Shown one piece after another: positions 56,798 through 64,000 of a stretch of 64,000 bases of DNA (the first letter of the stretch is position 1; every line of letters starts with the position of its first letter). This DNA is from Sulfitobacter dubius. Its GTDB lineage: Bacteria; Pseudomonadota; Alphaproteobacteria; Rhodobacterales; Rhodobacteraceae. The notes under the pieces were generated by a model. That model had not been told where the DNA came from. It saw only the letters and a list, made by a program, of their open reading frames with translations, and ran no database searches. A program made the translations under genes and the position numbers. Location of the stretch: assembly GCF_900113435.1 (NCBI RefSeq), contig NZ_FOPG01000002.1:700819-764818 (forward strand), read 5' to 3'.

Positions 56798-56821
56798 CCC
56801 CCCGCTTGTGTGAGCGGGGGG
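56798..56821. terminator. GC-rich hairpin between Nudix and pyrF
   Basis: CCCCCCGCT and AGCGGGGGG pair perfectly around TGTGTG, 13 bases after the Nudix stop. The T-rich side (CCTTTATT) is on the minus strand, so it suits a minus-strand transcript coming from pyrF or from a small RNA at 56822-56976 as well as the Nudix gene. Confidence 0.7.
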
Positions 56822-56976
56822 AGGTGACGAACATCAGGAAGAACCAGTTCGTCGGGGAGTATCACCTGAGTTCAACATAACATGTCGGGGCGATCAGGCC
56901 TAACGATGATGGCTGTGTGGCACGTGCATCCCGCCGCCCTGTGGTCGATTTGCTACAGAGGTCGGGAAGCGCTTTG

Positions 56977-57672
56977 TTAATGCTTGGAAATTTCCCGCAA
57001 CACTTCACGGGCGGCAGCGGCTGGGTCTTTGGCCTGCCAGATTGGACGGCCCACAACGATGTGATCGGCGCCATCTGAGATGGCCTGTCCCGGTGTCGCA
57101 ACACGTTTTTGATCGCCCAGAGCAGCACCTTGAGGACGTACGCCGGGAGTGACGATAAGCTTGCCCATCGCTTCGGGCAACGCGCGGATCGCGGCAGCTT
57201 CTTGGGGTGAGGCGATGACACCATCGGCCCCGGCATCCAATGCGCGGCCTGCGCGGGTCAGTACCAAATCTTTCAGATCGCCCGATTGGATCAGGGCCGC
57301 GTCAAGGTCGGCGCGGTCTAGCGAGGTCAGGATCGTAACGGCGAGGATCTTCATATCGGTGCCTGCCGCACCCTGTTTAGCAGCCGCCACCACATGCGGG
57401 TCGCCGTGGACCGTCAAAAAATCTAAATCGAACTGTGCCAGTCCACGCACTGCAGCTTCGACCGTGGCGCCGATATCGAAAAGTTTCATATCAAGGAAGA
57501 TGCGCTTGCCATGTTCCTGTTTGAGCTCGTTGGCCAGTGCCAGCCCGCCACCCGTCAGCATGCCAAGGCCGATTTTATAAAAGCCCACGGCCTCTCCCAG
57601 GGTCTGGGCCAATTCCATCCCCGCGACCGCGTGGGGAACATCAAGGGCGACGATCAGACGGTCATCAGACAT
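56977..57672 (-). CDS. pyrF: Orotidine 5'-phosphate decarboxylase
   Basis: 231 residues from the ATG at 57672 with AGGAG eight bases upstream; the frame reaches 57756. Last step of UMP synthesis. The catalytic block FLDMKLFDIGATV, with the Asp-Lys pair at its centre, is near residue 58, the N-terminal VALDVPHA near 8, VTPGVRP near 175 and IVVGRPIWQAKDPA near 208 (phosphate binding). Length is typical of the short bacterial group. Confidence 0.95.
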   Translation of the reverse strand: MSDDRLIVALDVPHAVAGMELAQTLGEAVGFYKIGLGMLTGGGLALANELKQEHGKRIFLDMKLFDIGATVEAAVRGLAQFDLDFLTVHGDPHVVAAAKQGAAGTDMKILAVTILTSLDRADLDAALIQSGDLKDLVLTRAGRALDAGADGVIASPQEAAAIRALPEAMGKLIVTPGVRPQGAALGDQKRVATPGQAISDGADHIVVGRPIWQAKDPAAAAREVLREISKH

Positions 57673-57754
57673 GTGAGGGCTCCTGCCAATTTTCGAACGG
57701 CTTTGACCTACGCCGCGGCGCGGGGCAAGTCCATCATTCATGAGGGTAGCAGGC

Positions 57755-57792
57755 AAAAAAGAGGCCCGAACACCGCATCGCGGGTCCGGGCC
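57755..57792 (-). terminator. Terminator downstream of the 57916-58230 gene
   Basis: GGCCCG and CGGGCC frame a further ACCGC/GCGGGT pairing at 57763-57792, followed on the minus strand by a run of six T (57755-57760). It ends the transcript of the small gene upstream, about 120 bases past its stop. Confidence 0.75.
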
Positions 57793-57915
57793 AAGTGTTC
57801 AGAGACTTAGCAGGCAGGCACTGGTCTCTGGTATGCGGATCGCCAACTCGGGACAGTGAGGTGGCGGCAGGTCCGCGGGCTGCCGCGCGGCAGGCAGGTG
57901 CCGCGCGGAAGAGGG

Positions 57916-58230
57916 TCAGGCTGCGTCACGACCGGGGAGGTGCATGACCTCTTCTAGCCAACGCAGCGGATCAAAGCTGCGGCGTCCGGCCCGCTGAGCG
58001 GGGACGTGGCGCAATACTTCGGAACTCATGCCACGCTTCTGGGCGTGGCGGCGAAGTGCTTGGCGGGAGAGGCCGTCAGCGGCATCGCGGAATGACATGG
58101 TGATCGGCGCCTCAATGGCGCAGGCATAGCGGCGCATCTGTTCACCGTCTTGAACAGTCACTAGCGCTTCGAAACACTGAGTGGCCGCATTATATGTGAC
58201 ATCTGTCAACTGGGTAGGGCGCGTCTGCAT
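57916..58230 (-). CDS. Small conserved protein of unknown function
   Basis: 104 residues from the ATG at 58230, which has AGAGG seven bases upstream; the open frame reaches 58314. N-terminus TRPTQLTDVTYNAATQCFE, then RRYACAIEAPITMSFRDAA near 42 and a basic LSRQALRRHAQKRG near 65. I do not recognise a domain. The basic helix could touch nucleic acid or a partner, but this is only a guess. Similar small proteins occur beside pyrF/clpB in relatives and may carry a misleading pyrF-like name. Own terminator at 57755-57792. Confidence 0.8.
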   Translation of the reverse strand: MQTRPTQLTDVTYNAATQCFEALVTVQDGEQMRRYACAIEAPITMSFRDAADGLSRQALRRHAQKRGMSSEVLRHVPAQRAGRRSFDPLRWLEEVMHLPGRDAA

Positions 58231-58586
58231 CGTTTCACCTCTTGCGTTCTTCTGAACCTTGGCAGGTCTTGCAGTCCTGCTCTCGTCTGGTGGGTAAACG
58301 CGAGAGGCAGTCAAATGGTTTCATTATGGTTACAGCTTCTGTGGATAAAAGTTAACAATGCCTTTAATTCAAGGGTATAGGGTTGTATTTTTTTGACGCG
58401 AATTTGCCGTATTTTTGCCTTATTGGTTGAGTTCCACCTGTTATTTGCCTCTCACTAAGCAGTAATTTGCGGCCTAACGGTCTTGAACCGGCGGGCCCAC
58501 TTCCCAAATTGATATCGAGGCTCAGACCGCTGCGTGCCACTTGTCGGGCGCAGCATTTTAGGGCGCTTGTAGAAAAGGAGAGACCC
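58231..58586. other. AT-rich regulatory region before clpB, no gene
   Basis: 356 bases without a supported gene between two divergent genes. The middle part (58313-58470) is markedly AT-rich for this window. The hexamer TTTGCC/TTTGCG recurs at 58403, 58414, 58444 and 58466, with spacings of 11, 30 and 22. The right end holds the candidate heat-shock promoter and the ribosome site for clpB. Confidence 0.6.
58482..58510 (+). promoter_or_regulatory. Candidate sigma-32 (heat-shock) promoter of clpB
   Basis: CTTGAA at 58482-58487, 15 bases, then CCCAAATT at 58503-58510, close to the RpoH pattern CTTGAA...CCCATnT. It is about 75 bases before the clpB start and ClpB genes are regularly RpoH-controlled. 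The -10 is imperfect. Confidence 0.5.
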
Positions 58587-61202
<2,616 letters not shown>

Positions 61203-61223
61203 GCGTTAGACGATAATAGAAAT

Positions 61224-61249
61224 GGGCCGGGGATAGCTCCGGCCCTTTT
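61224..61249 (+). terminator. Terminator of clpB
   Basis: GGGCCGG and CCGGCCC pair with loop GGATAGCT, followed by TTTT. Standard rho-independent form, 21 bases after the clpB stop. Confidence 0.9.
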
Positions 61250-61285
61250 AAGTTCTCAATCGAAGGATGCTTCGATCACGTGAGA

Positions 61286-61717
61286 TCACTCGCCGATTGC
61301 TTCCTTCACGATTGTGTCCAACAAGCTTTGCACCTCTTGCATGGGCCCTTCGGGGAAAGCGCGGTAGCCAATTGTCACCTCGTCACTTTCAGGAAGTTGC
61401 ATGACAAAGATATCGTAGGGGCAGAAGCCCACATTCATCGGATCGGCCTCCATCACCTTGCGTGACAGCGATGCCGAGCAGAAGCTGAACACATCGGCTG
61501 CTTCAAACACCTTCACGTCAGAGCCAACATCCGCACCGGTGCGGTCGAGCATTTCACCGACATGGCTGACATTCTCAGGCACCAGCCCTTGGTTAAGAAT
61601 GGCGTTCTCTACCCCAAAGGTCACATCCCCGAAGCTTTGGTCGATGGTATAGGTGACCATCTCGTCGGCGTGGGCTGCGCTGGCCATCAAGGCGACTGCG
61701 AGTATGAAACGAACCAT
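61286..61717 (-). CDS. Secreted DUF302 protein
   Basis: 143 residues from the ATG at 61717, which has AAGGAG eight bases upstream; the frame reaches 61750. Signal peptide about 1-18 (VALMASAAHA). The mature part matches DUF302: VTYTIDQSFGDVTFGVENAI near 22, VFSFCSASLSRKVMEADP near 77 and PYDIFVMQLPESDEVTIGYRA near 100. The family is of unknown role; structures show a small alpha/beta fold. Two cysteines may form a disulfide in the periplasm. Convergent with clpB, with the clpB terminator between. Confidence 0.9.
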   Translation of the reverse strand: MVRFILAVALMASAAHADEMVTYTIDQSFGDVTFGVENAILNQGLVPENVSHVGEMLDRTGADVGSDVKVFEAADVFSFCSASLSRKVMEADPMNVGFCPYDIFVMQLPESDEVTIGYRAFPEGPMQEVQSLLDTIVKEAIGE

Positions 61718-61840
61718 GGCGGCACTCCTTTGGATAACGGCACCTGACATTCCGGTGTGCTGGCTGAAATCCTGACGAAAGGATTTGGTACAGTCTGCGG
61801 CAGGCGCTAGCTTCCATTAACTATAGTAGGGAGCGCAGAA

Positions 61841-62746
61841 ATGGCCAATCGCTGGATTAACCAACTTACGGATCGGGACGTTACCGACGAGGCGATCTAT
61901 CTGAACCGACGGCAGATTATCGGCGGTGCGGCGGCAGGGCTGGGCCTTGCTGGGTTGGGGCAGGGGGCGATGGCCCAAGAGGGGCTAACCCCGAACGATT
62001 ACGAAGATATCACCCAATACAACAATTACTATGAGTTCGGGACCGACAAGGGCGACCCTGCGAAATACGCCGATGCACTGACAACCGCCCCTTGGACGGT
62101 GTCGATCGAAGGGATGGTCGATAAGCCGGGCGACTACGCATTCGAAGATATCATGAAGGCCATGACCGTCGAAGAGCGCATCTACCGTCTACGCTGTGTC
62201 GAGGCATGGTCAATGGTGGTGCCATGGAACGGCTTTGAGCTTGCCGATCTACTGAATATGGCGGGCGTGCAATCCGGTGCGAAATACGTCGCCTTTGAAA
62301 CCGCTTACCGCCCCGAGGAAATGCCCGGCCTGCGATTCCCGGTATTGGACTGGCCTTATGTCGAAGGTCTGCGGTTGGATGAAGCGATGCATCCGCTGAC
62401 GATCATGGCGACCGGCATCTATGGCCGTGACATCCCTAATCAGAATGGCGCACCACTGCGTTTGGTGGTGCCGTGGAAATACGGGTTCAAGTCGATCAAA
62501 TCCGTGGTGCGGATCACCCTGACAGACAAACAGCCCCCCACCAGTTGGAACAAAGCCGGGCCGCGCGAATACGGTTTCTATAGTAATGTGAACCCCGAGG
62601 TGAGCCATCCACGCTGGTCGCAAGCCGATGAACGGCCCATCGGTGGCGGGCTGTTCGCGCGCCGGCAGCCGACGCTGATGTTCAACGGCTACGAAGAAGA
62701 AGTCGTAGGCCTCTACAAAGGTATGGACCTAACCGCGAACTTCTGA
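61841..62746 (+). CDS. msrP: Protein-methionine-sulfoxide reductase catalytic subunit MsrP (YedY)
   Basis: 301 residues. Molybdopterin enzyme that reduces oxidised methionine in periplasmic proteins. Tat signal with [19 protein letters not shown] (about residues 22-41); the molybdenum-binding cysteine is in [14 protein letters not shown] near 119; other family marks are [19 protein letters not shown] near 148 and [15 protein letters not shown] near 204. Exported folded, then takes electrons from MsrQ in the membrane. MsrQ follows after 89 bases that hold a 16-base tandem repeat. Confidence 0.96.
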   Translation: MANRWINQLTDRDVTDEAIYLNRRQIIGGAAAGLGLAGLGQGAMAQEGLTPNDYEDITQYNNYYEFGTDKGDPAKYADALTTAPWTVSIEGMVDKPGDYAFEDIMKAMTVEERIYRLRCVEAWSMVVPWNGFELADLLNMAGVQSGAKYVAFETAYRPEEMPGLRFPVLDWPYVEGLRLDEAMHPLTIMATGIYGRDIPNQNGAPLRLVVPWKYGFKSIKSVVRITLTDKQPPTSWNKAGPREYGFYSNVNPEVSHPRWSQADERPIGGGLFARRQPTLMFNGYEEEVVGLYKGMDLTANF

Positions 62747-62759
62747 TGCGTGACACACT

Positions 62760-62791
62760 ATATATGCACAGCGATATATATGCACAGCGAT
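62760..62791 (+). repeat. 16-base tandem duplication between msrP and msrQ
   Basis: ATATATGCACAGCGAT occurs twice in direct succession at 62760-62775 and 62776-62791, without mismatch. It is 13 bases after the msrP stop and 44 bases before the msrQ start. It is a recent-looking tandem duplication, since the copies are identical. No hairpin is formed; a regulatory role is possible but not shown. Confidence 0.95.
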
Positions 62792-62835
62792 TTTCGGCGC
62801 CCCGGCGGAGGGGCTAAACGGGGCAGGGTGGCGGA

Positions 62836-63459
62836 GTGATGGCCGGTCTGATTGACAGCCTGAACGGTCTTGCCCGGCGTATTCCTGTCTGGTCCGTCTA
62901 CCTTCTGCTGGCCCTGCCGATCCCGTGGTTCTTTTATCAAGGGCTTAACGGTGGGCTGGGTCGCGATCCGGTAAAGGCGCTTGAGCATGTCTATGGCCTA
63001 TGGGCGCTGCGTCTGTTGATCGTCGGCTTGGCGATTACCCCGCTACGTCGAACCACAGGCATTAATCTTCTGAGATTTCGCCGGGCCGTCGGTGTCATGA
63101 CCTTTGTCTATGCACTTGCACACCTCATGGTTTGGGCCGTGCTTGATGTGCAGGCGCTGTCACGTGTTTGGGCGGATATCCTCAAACGTCCCTACATTAC
63201 CATCGGAATGGCGGGGTTCCTTTGTCTGGCCCCTTTAGCAGCCACGTCGAACAACTGGTCGCTGCGCAAACTAGGGGCGCGGTGGCGCAAGCTTCATCGG
63301 CTTACCTATGTCGCGGCACTTCTGGCTGGGTTGCATTTCCTGTGGCTCGCTAAGGGTTTTCAGTTAGAGCCCTTGGTCTACGCTGGTCTGATCCTAGCCC
63401 TATTGATCTACCGTTTGCCCCATAGGCGCATCTTCCGACGATTTTCGCAGGCTGGATAA
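62836..63459 (+). CDS. msrQ: Haem-binding membrane subunit MsrQ (YedZ)
   Basis: 207 residues from a GTG at 62836; an ATG three bases later (62839) is an equally good start. About six transmembrane helices. It passes quinol electrons via b haem to MsrP. Family motifs: RLLIVGLAITPLRRTTGINLLRFRRAVG, cut here near residues 56-83, FVYALAHLMVWAVLDVQ near 90 (haem His), and RKLGARWRKLHRLTYVAALLAGLHFLWL split near 145-175 with two conserved His. Inner membrane. Likely cotranscribed with msrP. Confidence 0.95.
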   Translation: MMAGLIDSLNGLARRIPVWSVYLLLALPIPWFFYQGLNGGLGRDPVKALEHVYGLWALRLLIVGLAITPLRRTTGINLLRFRRAVGVMTFVYALAHLMVWAVLDVQALSRVWADILKRPYITIGMAGFLCLAPLAATSNNWSLRKLGARWRKLHRLTYVAALLAGLHFLWLAKGFQLEPLVYAGLILALLIYRLPHRRIFRRFSQAG

Positions 63460-63666
63460 CTCGGAGCCGCGGGAGCCCACCGATTCCTGCCTCGGATTCG
63501 TCGCACAAAGCGCCATGGCCTGTGGATAACTGGTGGCGTTAACATCGCCTTATTGTTTGGAGGTTAGTGGCGTGAATTTCTCCGGGGGTCAGATTTTCCT
63601 AAGTTGTTGTATAGATTGGACTATTCTTGGTTTTCACAAAAACTACACAAAACCCAGAAAAAGGGG
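63460..63666. other. Intergenic region before the rrn promoter, no gene
   Basis: 207 bases with no gene or repeat I can support. The stretch from 63598 to 63660 is AT-rich (TTCACAAAAACTACACAAAA), as expected of an UP-like region upstream of a strong promoter. Confidence 0.5.
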
Positions 63667-63695
63667 TTGCGGGTTTCTGTCACTCGCCTTAGAAC
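63667..63695 (+). promoter_or_regulatory. Candidate rRNA operon promoter
   Basis: TTGCGG at 63667-63672, a 17-base spacer and TAGAAC at 63690-63695, followed by a GC-rich discriminator (CCCCCTCTACC). Strong -35, AT-rich upstream sequence and GC-rich discriminator are typical of stringently controlled rRNA promoters in Rhodobacteraceae. Confidence 0.7.
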
Positions 63696-64000
63696 CCCCT
63701 CTACCGGCGGCGCAGAGATGCGGCGGCGGGGCGCCAGACGGGGCGGACGGGAGCGGCGACGCTAGGTTCGGTTCGGAAGGTGGGTAAAAATTCGAGGTAA
63801 TAGAGGCGGGGCGCGCCAAGGTTATAGGGCGCATCTCAGTTTCTTTTGTCTCAACGCTGTTTGAAAATTTGATATCTGAAGAGATATGTGGGCGGTTTGG
63901 TTCATTCGATGGATCAACGTCTGTATATCGCGCTCTTAGGCTTCGGCCGATGATAGAGTGTCAGCTTCACTGTTTGGACGGCTTTCGGCTACTTTGTAGT
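63696..64000 (+). other. rRNA leader with boxA-like antitermination site; 16S gene would start beyond the window
   Basis: The transcribed leader of a ribosomal RNA operon. CGCTGTTTGAAAATTT (63855-63870) resembles boxA, and the hairpin ATATCT-GAAG-AGATAT follows at about 63873-63888, then GTGGGCGGTTTGG and a further arm. This series is characteristic of the 16S leader in roseobacters. No 16S mature sequence (AGAGTTTGAT) is seen before position 64000, so the gene starts to the right of the window. Confidence 0.8.

Noticed and set aside
58340..58375. A TTAAC...TTTAA pattern resembling a CtrA site before clpB
   Set aside because: The spacing between the two half-sites is eight rather than seven, and the region is AT-rich so chance matches are expected.

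Overview
The window looks like chromosomal DNA from a marine roseobacter-type alphaproteobacterium (Rhodobacteraceae, Sulfitobacter-like). The reasons are high GC, many ATGA or GTGA overlaps between co-directional genes, protein families typical of that group (a short membrane-anchored RTX protein, ALDH16-type dehydrogenase, DUF3035 lipoprotein, DUF1643 and DUF1365 proteins, a Pol IV with a CxxC/CxxC head), and an rrn-type promoter and leader at the right edge. The placement is inferred from family knowledge; no search was run. No phage, insertion sequence, CRISPR array, integrase or toxin-antitoxin pair was seen.

Layout. 1-7.4 kb: an RTX protein cut by the left edge; the minus-strand group rbfA, DUF2233 glycosidase, truB, DUF1643; then dapB with a small secreted protein, an SDHAF4-like protein, rsmB and a PhnD-like binding protein. 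7.4-14.6 kb: heparinase-like protein, purH, lspA, a lipoprotein, and an M16 peptidase pair with one active and one inactive member. 14.7-18.1 kb (minus): ALDH16-type dehydrogenase and deoC. 18.2-22.2 kb: a Mn/Zn/Fe-type ABC importer behind two Fur/Mur-like palindromes and a promoter that predicts a leaderless mRNA. 22.4-26.6 kb: mutL, rmuC and a PLP dehydratase. 26.7-31.4 kb: a five-gene operon (FAD oxidoreductase, DUF1365, MFS, DUF3833, SDR) matching the sigma-E-controlled lipid cluster of Rhodobacter sphaeroides, but without rpoE-chrR or a methyltransferase beside it.

31.4-41 kb: saccharopine dehydrogenase, GST and histidine phosphatase (minus); a formate dehydrogenase alpha subunit without its partner subunits; an M20 amidohydrolase; a response regulator and hybrid kinase divergent from a small cytochrome c. 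41.1-49.8 kb: an operon joining a fatty-acyl-CoA-ligase-like enzyme, a complete LIV-type ABC importer and a PaaK-like protein with a degenerate ATP loop. This is the best candidate for an uptake system of unknown substrate. 49.8-52.6 kb: an iron-type ABC permease and binding protein, convergent and without an ATPase.

52.7-64 kb: YghU-like enzyme, a short rpmJ, tRNA-Val(GAC), N-formylglutamate amidohydrolase, Pol IV, a Nudix protein, pyrF, an unknown small protein, clpB with a candidate heat-shock promoter, a DUF302 protein, msrP/msrQ, and finally an rRNA promoter and leader. The 16S gene itself would begin just beyond the window.

Most of the window is core housekeeping. The accessory interest lies in the lipid/stress operon, the ligase-transporter operon, the metal-importer promoter, and a few unexplained repeats and palindromes.
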